Part shown: piece after piece, positions 8,825-16,668 of the stretch
How the letters are laid out: the number at the start of each line of letters is the position of its first letter
How positions within the stretch are numbered: the first letter of the stretch is position 1
NCBI RefSeq assembly: GCF_000334455.1
Contig: NZ_BANX01000008.1
Span: 237,706 to 301,705, forward strand
Length of the DNA stretch: 64,000 nucleotides
Source: Gordonia soli NBRC 108243
Lineage (GTDB): Bacteria; Actinomycetota; Actinomycetes; Mycobacteriales; Mycobacteriaceae
Direction: 5' to 3'
Notes under the pieces: generated by a model
Told to the model about the DNA's origin: nothing
Databases searched by the model: none
Seen by the model: the letters and a program-made list of their open reading frames with translations, nothing else
Position numbers and translations under genes: made by a program

Positions 8825-9553
8825 ATGACCAACTCGCAACCGTCCCCGTCGTCGGTCAAGGTGCTCGCCTTCGACACCTTCGGCACGGTGACCGATTGGC
8901 ACACCGGGATCTCCGGGGCCGTGACGGAGACCCTGGGAGACGACCTCGACGCCGGCGCCTTCACACGCGCCTGGCGCACGCGCTACGCCCCCATCATGGG
9001 CGAGGTCGAGGCAGGTGAGCGCCCGTGGCAAGGCCTCGACGACCTGCAGCGGATCACTGTGCGCGACACCGCCGACGAGTTCGAGGTCGCGATTGACGAC
9101 GACCAGGTCGAGTCGTTGGTCCGTGCCTGGCGCAGCATCCCCGCGTGGCCCGATGCCGCCGACGGTCTCCGTCGGCTCCGCGAGAAGTACACGGTCGTCG
9201 CGCTGAGCAACGGAACCGTCGCACTGCTGACCGAGATGGCCAAGCACAACGACTTCGGCTGGGACTTCATCGGCGGGTCCGACCTGTGGCGCCACTACAA
9301 GCCCAGTCCCGCAACGTATCGCGGCATCGCCTATCTCTTGGAGGTACCGACGTCGCAGGTGATGATGGTGGCCACCCACCAGAGCGACCTCGACGCGGCG
9401 CGCTCCAACGGACTGCGGACCGCGTTCATCGAGCGCCCGGCCGAATGGGGCGGTCAGCCCAAGGACGACTCCGGGTCACCCGACAACGATCTGCACGCGA
9501 CCGACGTGCACGACCTCGCCGACCAGCTCGGGGTGGCCCGAGCAGAGCGCTGA
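8825..9553 (+). CDS. HAD-superfamily hydrolase, haloacid dehalogenase type II-like
   Basis: 242-residue HAD hydrolase. Motif I LAFDTFGTVTDW holds the nucleophilic Asp, motif II is VVALSNGT, the conserved Lys is in HYKPSPATYRG, and motif IV is MVATHQSDLDAARSNG with ERPAEWG following. This is the layout of L-2-haloacid dehalogenase-like proteins. No haloacid transporter or other dehalogenation gene is nearby, so activity on halogenated acids is uncertain. It converges on a crotonase gene. Confidence 0.85.
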   Translation: MTNSQPSPSSVKVLAFDTFGTVTDWHTGISGAVTETLGDDLDAGAFTRAWRTRYAPIMGEVEAGERPWQGLDDLQRITVRDTADEFEVAIDDDQVESLVRAWRSIPAWPDAADGLRRLREKYTVVALSNGTVALLTEMAKHNDFGWDFIGGSDLWRHYKPSPATYRGIAYLLEVPTSQVMMVATHQSDLDAARSNGLRTAFIERPAEWGGQPKDDSGSPDNDLHATDVHDLADQLGVARAER

Positions 9554-9580
9554 GCCGACCGACCTGCCGAGCCGACCGAC

Positions 9581-10504
9581 CTAGCGCGGCTTGGCATCCC
9601 CGAACGGCTCGTCGCGCTGTCGGACCGCCTCGCGGAATCCCTCGGTCGCCGCACGCATCTGGAATCCGTAGCCCTCGGGAGTGTGACGGGCGATCCCGTC
9701 GAACACCGTGCTGATCATCCCCGATGTGGAGACCCCCTGCGCCAGCAGTGAACTGTTCAACGCGAGCTTCGCCATGATCAGCTGGTTGACCGGCATCTGC
9801 GCGATCCGACCGACGAGTTCCTCGGTCCGCGAATCGAGTTCGTCGGCCGGTGGCGCCTCGATGGCGAGACCCCACTCCAGGGCTTGACGTCCGCTGATGA
9901 GATCGCCGGTGAACAGCAGCCGCTTGGCCCGCTGGTCCCCCAGACGGTGCGCCCACATCCCCGCAGCCGGCACGCCCCAGACACGCATCGGCGGATACCC
10001 GATGCGTGCGTCATCGGCGCAGATGATCTGGTCGGCGTAGAGCGCGATGTCGGTGCCGCCGGCCACCGCGAAACCCTGGATCTTGACCACGGTCGGCTTG
10101 TTCGCGTGCAGCAGGCTCGAGAAGCCGCGGTTGAATCGACTCATCATCGCGTAGTCGATCATCGGGTCCCAGGTGGACGACGGGTCGTGGTTGCGCGCCT
10201 GCACCATGGGATCGAGCACCGACGGGGAGTTTCCGTCGGCGGAGTCCCCTGCGTCCCCGGCACCGATGCCCTCGGCGAAGATCGAGAGATCGTATCCGCC
10301 GCAGAATCCCTTGCCGCGCCCGGACACCAGGATGACGTGGACGCCGGGGTCGAGGTCGGCGCGCTCCACTGCGGCCGCGAGATCGATCGGGGTGTCGGCG
10401 GTGATCGCGTTCCCCCGTTCCGGCCGATCGAAGGTGATCCGAGCGATCCGATCGGTGACCTCGTAGGTCAGGGTGGCGTAGTCCGAACCCGTTTTCTCAG
10501 GCAT
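9581..10504 (-). CDS. Crotonase/enoyl-CoA hydratase-family protein (atypical active site)
   Basis: 307-residue crotonase-fold protein, probably acting on an acyl-CoA. The N-terminal strand ARITFDRPERGNAIT, oxyanion-hole segment GKGFCGGYDLS and GFAVAGGTDIALYADQ identify the fold. The two glutamates used by classical enoyl-CoA hydratases are not seen: GGCEL is GGTDI and the PE of QPEILLG is replaced (GYPPMRVWG). An insertion of about 50 residues follows the oxyanion loop. ATG 10504 (MPEKTG) is preceded by GAGGAGAG and overlaps the upstream crotonase by eight bases. It is the last gene of the AidB-crotonase-crotonase operon downstream of the PaaX-type regulator. Confidence 0.83.
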   Translation of the reverse strand: MPEKTGSDYATLTYEVTDRIARITFDRPERGNAITADTPIDLAAAVERADLDPGVHVILVSGRGKGFCGGYDLSIFAEGIGAGDAGDSADGNSPSVLDPMVQARNHDPSSTWDPMIDYAMMSRFNRGFSSLLHANKPTVVKIQGFAVAGGTDIALYADQIICADDARIGYPPMRVWGVPAAGMWAHRLGDQRAKRLLFTGDLISGRQALEWGLAIEAPPADELDSRTEELVGRIAQMPVNQLIMAKLALNSSLLAQGVSTSGMISTVFDGIARHTPEGYGFQMRAATEGFREAVRQRDEPFGDAKPR

Positions 10505-11297
10505 CTCTCTCCTCGAACGATCCGTGCCGACCGGCACCTCCGGCGAATCTGGTCGCACCGGCCACCGTGTCCGACGCCAGCGACGTCATGCCGTGCCGCA
10601 GTTCGTTCCGGAGTGCGTCCGGTTCGTCGAGCGACTCCTGCTCGAGCAGCGAGAGTCTGTCCTCACGCATGCAGGTCTGCGGGAATCGCGATATCTCCGT
10701 GGCGAGTTCGACGGCGGCATCCACAGCCGTACCGTCGTCCACGACCCGGTTGACCAGACCGATGTCGAAGGCCTCGGTCGCGTCCACCGCCCGGCCGGTG
10801 AGGACGAGGTCCATCGCCCGGCCGGTCCCGATCAGTCGGGGTAGGCGCACAGTGCCACCGTCGATGAGCGGCACACCCCACCGCCGACAGAACACGCCGA
10901 GAACCGCACTGCGTTCGGCGACCCGGAGATCGGCCCAGAGGGCGAGCTCGAGCCCACCGGCCACGGCGTGACCGGCGATGGCCGCGACGACCGGCTTACC
11001 CAGCCGCATCCGGGTGGGTCCCATCGGACCGTCGCCGTCGTCGGCGACGCGGTTTCCCCCGCCATCGGCGATGGCCTTCAGATCTGCGCCCGCACAGAAG
11101 TTCCCGTGCTCGCCGTAGAGCACCGCGACCGATGCGTCCGGATCGTCGTCGAAGGCTCGGAACGTGTCGGCGAGCGCCTCGGCCGTGGCCCGGTCCACGG
11201 CGTTGCGTACGTGCGGGCGGTCGATGCCGATCAGCGTGACCGGACCCCTGCGCGTGACGCGGACGGTGGTGGCCGGCGTCGCTGCCATCGCCGTCAC
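10497..11297 (-). CDS. Enoyl-CoA hydratase/isomerase family protein
   Basis: 266-residue crotonase. It shows IGIDRPHVRNAVDR, the oxyanion-hole segment GNFCAGADLKAI and HAVAGGLELALWADLR, which keeps one of the two classical catalytic glutamates (GGLEL). The second is replaced in GVFCRRWGVP. Isomerase or another crotonase-type reaction is therefore as likely as hydration. It overlaps the AidB-like gene by four bases and the next crotonase by eight, so the three are co-translated. Confidence 0.85.
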   Translation of the reverse strand: MTAMAATPATTVRVTRRGPVTLIGIDRPHVRNAVDRATAEALADTFRAFDDDPDASVAVLYGEHGNFCAGADLKAIADGGGNRVADDGDGPMGPTRMRLGKPVVAAIAGHAVAGGLELALWADLRVAERSAVLGVFCRRWGVPLIDGGTVRLPRLIGTGRAMDLVLTGRAVDATEAFDIGLVNRVVDDGTAVDAAVELATEISRFPQTCMREDRLSLLEQESLDEPDALRNELRHGMTSLASDTVAGATRFAGGAGRHGSFEERDA

Positions 11298-12943
11298 CCG
11301 ACCTTCGGCGTGGTGCGGTCGAGGATCGCCGACACCTCGAGACCTGCTGGGAGCGTTCCGAACACGTCGCCGTGGTCGGCGCCGAGTCGACTCACACAGA
11401 ACGCCTCGGCGACCTCGGGGTGACCGTGGCGGATGAGCAGCGAACCCTGCAGGATCGTCGCCATGTCACCGACGACGCGGCGGGCCGCATACTGCGCGAC
11501 ATCCGGTGATCCGGTCGCCAGCCCGGACAGGTCGACGCCGAGCTTTGTCACCGCCGCGTCGAGGTGGGGATCGGCCCCGCGACTCGCCGACACCTCACCG
11601 AGGAAGGCTTCGACGGTCTCCGGCTGTTTGACCATGGCCCGCAACACGTCCAGAGCGGCGACGTTCCCGGATCCCTCCCACACCGAGAGCAGTGGCGCCT
11701 CGCGATAGAGGCGCGGCATCCGCGAGTCCTCCACGTATCCGTTGCCGCCCAGACACTCCAACGCCTCGGCCGCGTGGATCGGACCGCGTTTGCAGACGTG
11801 GTACTTGCTCACCGCCAGGCTGATCCGACGGAGGGCGTCGGCACCCTGGTCGCCTTCGGCGGCCCGGTCGGTGAGCTCCGCCAGCCACAGTCCGACGGTG
11901 GTGGCGGCCTCCGCCTCGATCGCGAGGTCGGCCAACACGTTGCGCATCAGGGGTTGGTCGATGAGCTCGGCACCGAACGCACGGCGGTGGGCTGCATGGT
12001 GGGCCGCGTTGGCGACCCCGACGCGCATCCCGGTCGCCGCACCCAGCGTGCAGTCGAGCCGGGTCATGTTGACCATCTCGATGATGGTCGCGACGCCACG
12101 CCCCTCCTCGCCGACGAGCCAACCGAGAGTTCCGTCGTACTCCACCTCGCTGCTCGCGTTGGAGTGGTTGCCCAGCTTGTCCTTGAGACGTTGGAGCAGG
12201 AACGGGTTACGCGAACCGTCCGGCAGAACCCGCGGGACCAGGAAGCATGACAGACCTCCCGGCGCCTGCGCGAGAACGAGGAACAGGTCGGACATCGGGG
12301 CGGACGTGAACCATTTGTGCCCGGTGATCGAGTACGAGCCGTCCGAGTTCGATTCGGCCGTGGTGGTATTCGCGCGCACGTCGCTGCCACCCTGCTTCTC
12401 GGTCATCGACATGCCCGCGATGAGTCCCCGCTTGGACAGCGGCGCGCGCAGGCCGGGATCGTAAGCGAGACTCGCCAGCAGCGGTTCGTAGGTCGCGGCG
12501 AGATCCGGCGATCGGCGGAGTGCCGGGACGACGGCGTAGGTCATCGAGATCGGGCACCCATGTCCCGCGTCGGTCTGGCCCCACACACTCATCTTGGCGG
12601 CGCGCACCAGGTGAGGCCTCGGTCGACGGTCGACCCACGGGGCACCGTGGAGACCGAATCCCACTGCCCGCCTCATCAACTCGTGGTACGCGGGATCGTA
12701 GTCCGCCTCATCGATGCGGTGCCCGTAGCGATCGTGAGTGCGCAGGATGGGCGGGTTCGCCTCTGCCCGATCGCCCCAACCGAGCGCTTCCGCCGACCCC
12801 GCCAGCCGACCGACCTCGTGCAACTCGTCCAGTGCGTGGTCGGCACCGGCGCGCGCGATGGCCTCCAGGATGACCGGCTGCTGCGCCGCATCCACGTCGA
12901 TCAGTGGAGGTACCTGGTTGAGGACCTCATGTGTAGCGGTCAT
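11294..12943 (-). CDS. AidB-like acyl-CoA dehydrogenase
   Basis: 549-residue flavoprotein of the AidB branch of acyl-CoA dehydrogenases. Landmarks are MSMTEKQGGSDVRANTT and GHKWFTSAPMSD (FAD/substrate loops), NMTRLDCTLGAATGMR, and the AidB-type LGGNGYVEDSRMPRLYREAPL with SVWEGSGNV. The length fits E. coli AidB. ATG 12943 (MTATHEV) was chosen over an upstream in-frame codon because of the GAGGCGAG element before it. It is the first gene of the operon with two crotonases. Here it more likely serves an acyl-CoA catabolic route than alkylation response, but the substrate is unknown. Confidence 0.87.
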   Translation of the reverse strand: MTATHEVLNQVPPLIDVDAAQQPVILEAIARAGADHALDELHEVGRLAGSAEALGWGDRAEANPPILRTHDRYGHRIDEADYDPAYHELMRRAVGFGLHGAPWVDRRPRPHLVRAAKMSVWGQTDAGHGCPISMTYAVVPALRRSPDLAATYEPLLASLAYDPGLRAPLSKRGLIAGMSMTEKQGGSDVRANTTTAESNSDGSYSITGHKWFTSAPMSDLFLVLAQAPGGLSCFLVPRVLPDGSRNPFLLQRLKDKLGNHSNASSEVEYDGTLGWLVGEEGRGVATIIEMVNMTRLDCTLGAATGMRVGVANAAHHAAHRRAFGAELIDQPLMRNVLADLAIEAEAATTVGLWLAELTDRAAEGDQGADALRRISLAVSKYHVCKRGPIHAAEALECLGGNGYVEDSRMPRLYREAPLLSVWEGSGNVAALDVLRAMVKQPETVEAFLGEVSASRGADPHLDAAVTKLGVDLSGLATGSPDVAQYAARRVVGDMATILQGSLLIRHGHPEVAEAFCVSRLGADHGDVFGTLPAGLEVSAILDRTTPKVG

Positions 12944-13015
12944 GGTCTCGCCTCTCGCCGCGGTCTGCGTCGGCACGCGCCCCGGTGTTCGGTGCCGGTG
13001 ATCGACACCGACCGT

Positions 13016-13051
13016 ATTACATTATCGCGTCACACGACAAGACTATGTAAT
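13016..13051. promoter_or_regulatory. Inverted repeat upstream of the AidB/crotonase operon (candidate PaaX-family operator)
   Basis: ATTACAT (13016-13022) and ATGTAAT (13045-13051) form a perfect 7-base inverted repeat with 22 bases between. It sits in an A/T-rich patch between the regulator gene and its likely target operon, about 75-105 bases before ATG 12943. The site assignment is inference. Confidence 0.45.
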
Positions 13052-13053
13052 TC

Positions 13054-13806
13054 TCAGACGTCGGCGCGACCGCGGAGGTCGCCGACGATCTGCTCCGCGT
13101 GGTCGGCGAATTCACGGCGAAACTCGTCGTAGCGTGTCCGCAGCTCGGTTCCCGGCCATCCCTCCGGGAGCAACGCAGCAGGTAGCAGCGGGTCGTCGAG
13201 GATGTGGCGGACGATCGCGGCTGCGACGACGAAGCGATCGGCGAGAGTCGATGCGTCGGCGTAGTCGGCGATCAACTCGGTGGCCGACTGCGCCCACAGC
13301 GAGGTCGCGAACAGTCGTTCGGCCAGCTCGGACGGATCGTCGTCGGGTGTCGCGAGCATCGAGGTGGCCCGATCGTCCGGCAGTTCGGCCCGGCCGACGA
13401 GGTTGTCGGGGCGGAGCCATACGCCTTCTCGCAGCTCACCGAGGTGGGCGGCGCGCAGGGCGTCTCGCGTCGCGGTGCGCGTGGCGGCATCGGCCGCCGG
13501 GGTGCTGATCACCACGAGACGCCATGTGCCGTCCCAGTCCCGCGTCTGCGGCACGACGGCGGCGTCCTGGCGTCGTTGCCGCTCGATCAGTCGGGGCGCG
13601 AGGCGATACTCGCCGTTGTCGCGCTCCAGGTCGCCTGCGCTCACCATCCGGGTGAGCGCGACGCGGACGGCCGACTCACCGAAGCCGAGTTCGGTTGCCA
13701 CCGACAGTATTCCGGACGCCGATGCGCGAGCCGGGTGCGCGCCGAGCAGCACCCTCAGGATCGCCGAGCGGGCCGAGAGCGAGCGCGGACGACGAGCAGG
13801 TGACAT
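13054..13806 (-). CDS. PaaX-family transcriptional regulator
   Basis: 250-residue PaaX-type repressor. It has an N-terminal winged helix (SAILRVLLGAHPARASASGI, then FGESAVRVALTRMVSAGDLERD), a central PaaX domain (WRLVVIST...RDALRAAHLGELREGVWLRPDNL) and a C-terminal ligand domain. E. coli PaaX senses phenylacetyl-CoA. Here the neighbours are an AidB-like dehydrogenase and two crotonases, so an aromatic or other acyl-CoA effector is likely. TAGCAT, six bases before ATG 13806 on the minus strand, is a candidate leaderless promoter. The gene begins nine bases after the molybdopterin oxidoreductase stop. Confidence 0.88.
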   Translation of the reverse strand: MSPARRPRSLSARSAILRVLLGAHPARASASGILSVATELGFGESAVRVALTRMVSAGDLERDNGEYRLAPRLIERQRRQDAAVVPQTRDWDGTWRLVVISTPAADAATRTATRDALRAAHLGELREGVWLRPDNLVGRAELPDDRATSMLATPDDDPSELAERLFATSLWAQSATELIADYADASTLADRFVVAAAIVRHILDDPLLPAALLPEGWPGTELRTRYDEFRREFADHAEQIVGDLRGRADV

Positions 13807-13812
13807 GCGGTG

Positions 13813-13818
13813 ATGCTA
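13813..13818 (-). promoter_or_regulatory. Candidate leaderless -10 box (TAGCAT) of the PaaX gene
   Basis: On the minus strand TAGCAT is followed by CACCGC and then ATG 13806. The box overlaps the last codons of the upstream molybdopterin oxidoreductase gene, so the regulator may have its own promoter. Confidence 0.4.
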
Positions 13819-16164
13819 ACGCGGGGCCTTCCGCAGGGCGGCGACACTCGTCTTGAAGATCGGCTGCTTTGACGCCGGGTCCCAATCGGTGGGGGTCAGT
13901 TCGTTGGCGGCACGATCGTGGCCTGCCGAGTCGTCGACGTCCCAGTAGCCGTAGTGGAACGGCAAGAACAGGACTCCCGGCCGGACGTCGCCGATCCGCG
14001 CACGGGCGTGGACACGACTGCGAGTATTGATGATCTCCAGCATCTGCCCCTCCTCGATCTCGAGGGTCCGGGCGTCATCGGGGTTGACCTGTACCCACAC
14101 CTCCGGCGCTGCGGCCTGCAGTTCGGGCGCACGGCCGGTCTTCGTCCGAGTGTGGAAGTGATAGAGCGTCCTCCCCGTGATCAGCGAGAACGGATAGGCC
14201 TCGGATGGCACCTCGCGCGGCTGAGAATACGTAGCGGCCTTGAGGAGGGCTCGGCCGTGCGGGTCGCGGGCACGGTAGTCCGAAGGGCTCACGGGCGTCC
14301 CGTCGGCGATGTCCTTGCCGAAGGTCTCACACTCGTCGGCATCCGTCGGAAACCGCCTGTCGACGTACAGGCGTTCGGTACCGGCCGACGATCCCGCCGG
14401 CAACGGCCACTGGGTGCCGCCGGCTGCACGCAGGAACTCGTAGCTGAACCCGGTGTAGTCGCACGGCCGTCCTGCGCTGCACCGCTGCCAGGCTCGGAAA
14501 GCACCCTCCGGATCGGCCCACCGGATCAGCGGTCGGCCATGCTGGTCCCGGAAGTCCATGCGCGCGGCGAAGTCCACGAAGATGTCGAGGTCTGCGCGTG
14601 CGGCCCCTGGTGGATCCACCGCTTTCTCGGCGAGATGCACCGTCCGGTCCGCATTGGTGAAGGTGCCGGTCTTCTCACCCCAGGTCGCGGCGGGGAGAAC
14701 GACGTCGGCCAGTTCAGCGGTCTCGGTGCGGAACAGGTCTTGTGCGACGACGAAGAGTTCCTCGTCGCCGAGAATGTCACGTATGCGGGCCAGTTCGGGC
14801 AGGGACACAGCTGGATTGGTTGCCGAGATCCACAGCAGTCGAACCGATCCCGTCTCCGCGAGTCGGAAGATCTCCATCGCATGCGTCGGAGGTCCGTCGT
14901 GCGGGATGCGGTCGACAGACACATCCCATAGCTCGGCGAGTTCGTGTACGTGGTCCTCGTTGGCCCAGTTGCGAAAACCCGGTAGGTCTCCGTTCGCACC
15001 GCATTCCCGGGTGTTCTGCGCAGTCGGCTGACCGTTCATCTGCAGGACCCCGCATCCCGGACGACCGAGCATCGCGCGCAGCAGATGGATGTTGTTGACC
15101 TGCACGGCAGCGGCGGTCGCCTGGTGCGATTGGTAGAAGCCCTGGAGGACGGTCGACAGCAGTCGATCGGTGGTCCCGATGAGTTCGGCCGCGTCCATCA
15201 GATCGCCTGCGTCGATCCCGCAGATGTCGGCGACCCGGGCCGGCGGATAGTCGGCGGCAGTCCTCGCCAGGTCGGCGAACCCGACTGTGTGGTCGGTGAC
15301 GAAATCTGGCTCGTACCAGTGGTTGCGGATGATCTCGTGAAGGAGTCCGTTCATCAGGGCGAGGTTGGTACCCGGGCGCGGCGCGAGGTGGATGTCGGCG
15401 CGTTCGGCTACCGCGGTACGGCGTGGATCGACACAGATGAGCCGGGGCGGCGTCGGACCGTCGAGCCGATCCAGGATGCGCATCCACAACACGGTTTGCG
15501 TCGCGGCCACGTTGTGCCCGAAGAGCGCGATGGTGTCGGTGTGGTCGACGTCGGAGTAACTGCCCGGTTGCCCGTCGCTTCCGAAGGACTCCTTCAACGC
15601 CTCCGCCGCGGTCGCGGTGCAGAGTCGGGTGTTGCCGTCCAGGTGTGGGGTCCCGATGCCGGCGCGGGCGATCACGCCGAGTGTGTAGTACTCCTCAAGG
15701 TACAACTGTCCCGAGGTGTAGAAGCCGATCGCCTCGGGTCCATGGTCAGGGTCGCTGATGAGGGCTCGGCAGCGGTCGACGATCGCGTCCATCGCGGTAT
15801 CCCAGTCGGACTCGACGAGCTCGCCTCCGCGGCGGACCAGGGGTCGGGTGAGACGGTCCGCAGAATTGTTGGCCTGCCAGCCGTACAGATCCTTCGGTCC
15901 GAGGCGGCCGGCGTTGACGCGATCGGCACCCCGTCCACGCACTCCGACGATGGTCTCGTCCTTGACTGCGATGTCCATCGCATCACCGTTCGAGTGGAGT
16001 AGCGATGCCGCCGGAACCCATCGGTCGACGTCGGCCTCGGTCACGCCGCCGGCGAGTTGTGTGTCGACGCGAGTCGGCCATCGCTCACCGCGTGTGTACG
16101 GTGTGCGATCGCCCCAGGGGCGCTCGATCCGATCAATGGCCGTCCGCGTCGTGCTGCCTGCCAT
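13816..16164 (-). CDS. Molybdopterin oxidoreductase lacking the N-terminal [4Fe-4S] cysteines
   Basis: 782-residue Mo/W-bis-MGD enzyme of the DMSO-reductase superfamily, closest in layout to assimilatory nitrate reductase/formate dehydrogenase-like proteins. DRLTRPLVRR and TRLCTATAAEALKESFG (probable Mo-ligand Cys) are present, followed by cofactor motifs GHNVAATQTVLW, NPAVSLPEL, WGEKTGTFTNADR and the C-terminal SLITGRTLYHFHTRTKTGR with a molydopterin-binding barrel. The segment that normally holds CxxCxxxC reads VPAASLLHSNGDAMDIAV: the expected cysteines are Ser, His and Asp. No electron-partner gene is adjacent. The protein ends nine bases before the PaaX gene. An iron-sulfur-free electron path or loss of the original activity is inferred. 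Confidence 0.85.
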   Translation of the reverse strand: MAGSTTRTAIDRIERPWGDRTPYTRGERWPTRVDTQLAGGVTEADVDRWVPAASLLHSNGDAMDIAVKDETIVGVRGRGADRVNAGRLGPKDLYGWQANNSADRLTRPLVRRGGELVESDWDTAMDAIVDRCRALISDPDHGPEAIGFYTSGQLYLEEYYTLGVIARAGIGTPHLDGNTRLCTATAAEALKESFGSDGQPGSYSDVDHTDTIALFGHNVAATQTVLWMRILDRLDGPTPPRLICVDPRRTAVAERADIHLAPRPGTNLALMNGLLHEIIRNHWYEPDFVTDHTVGFADLARTAADYPPARVADICGIDAGDLMDAAELIGTTDRLLSTVLQGFYQSHQATAAAVQVNNIHLLRAMLGRPGCGVLQMNGQPTAQNTRECGANGDLPGFRNWANEDHVHELAELWDVSVDRIPHDGPPTHAMEIFRLAETGSVRLLWISATNPAVSLPELARIRDILGDEELFVVAQDLFRTETAELADVVLPAATWGEKTGTFTNADRTVHLAEKAVDPPGAARADLDIFVDFAARMDFRDQHGRPLIRWADPEGAFRAWQRCSAGRPCDYTGFSYEFLRAAGGTQWPLPAGSSAGTERLYVDRRFPTDADECETFGKDIADGTPVSPSDYRARDPHGRALLKAATYSQPREVPSEAYPFSLITGRTLYHFHTRTKTGRAPELQAAAPEVWVQVNPDDARTLEIEEGQMLEIINTRSRVHARARIGDVRPGVLFLPFHYGYWDVDDSAGHDRAANELTPTDWDPASKQPIFKTSVAALRKAPR

Positions 16165-16226
16165 GGTGGATCGGCTACCCCAGCGGCGTTCTGGTCACAC
16201 GCTGTCGGGCGTGGTGGGATCAGTAA

Positions 16227-16415
16227 GTGACGTTGGACGAACTCCTCCGCTGGGAGGCGGCGGGTGGGACCTGGCGAGTCCTTCGGCTGGATTCGACGAG
16301 TGCGAGTATCTCGCTGCGTCGGTGCGATGGCGGCGAGGAGGCCGACCGCGTGGTGTCGACCGATCCGGCGCTGGTGGCTCACGTCACCGGTCGACGATCG
16401 TCCGAGGACGATTGA
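16227..16415 (+). CDS. Small conserved protein (62 aa)
   Basis: 62 residues from GTG 16227, with a GGTGGG element seven to eight bases before. The sequence (LDELLRWEAAGGTWRVL, then SLRRCDGGEEADRVVSTDP and VAHVTG) looks like a single compact domain with one Cys. From memory, similar small proteins with a CDGGEE-type core occur in other actinobacteria. It diverges from the molybdopterin oxidoreductase gene. Function unknown. Confidence 0.65.
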   Translation: MTLDELLRWEAAGGTWRVLRLDSTSASISLRRCDGGEEADRVVSTDPALVAHVTGRRSSEDD

Positions 16416-16444
16416 CGGCGTTGCAGGTCGGGTATGTCGGTGGC

Positions 16445-16633
16445 ATGGCTACGTACAGAGTGCTCAATCCCCGCGGCGAAGTCGTCGACACCAAGGACAT
16501 CGAGAACGCCGACGATGCACACGCATGGTTCGTCGATTCCCGCGCCGACAACACCGAACTCGGCTGGCGGATCGAGGTCAACCACGACGGCGAGTGGTCG
16601 TTCTTCGACGACACCGAGGGCAAGGGCAACTGA
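16445..16633 (+). CDS. Small acidic conserved protein (62 aa)
   Basis: 62 residues from ATG 16445 (MATYRVLNPRGEVVDTKDIE), rich in Asp/Glu and ending WSFFDDTEGKGN. The alternation of short strands (YRVLNPRGEVV, WRIEVNHDGEWSFFDD) suggests a small beta-rich domain. It follows the previous small gene by 29 bases in the same direction and may be co-transcribed with it. Function unknown. Confidence 0.65.
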   Translation: MATYRVLNPRGEVVDTKDIENADDAHAWFVDSRADNTELGWRIEVNHDGEWSFFDDTEGKGN

Positions 16634-16668
16634 GCCCCCGGATAACTGGACGACCGGGCGGTCCCTCA

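Noticed and set aside
7898..9379. 493-codon minus-strand frame across the metallophosphoesterase and HAD genes
   Set aside because: It spans two well-supported genes and their gap and has shadow-like composition.
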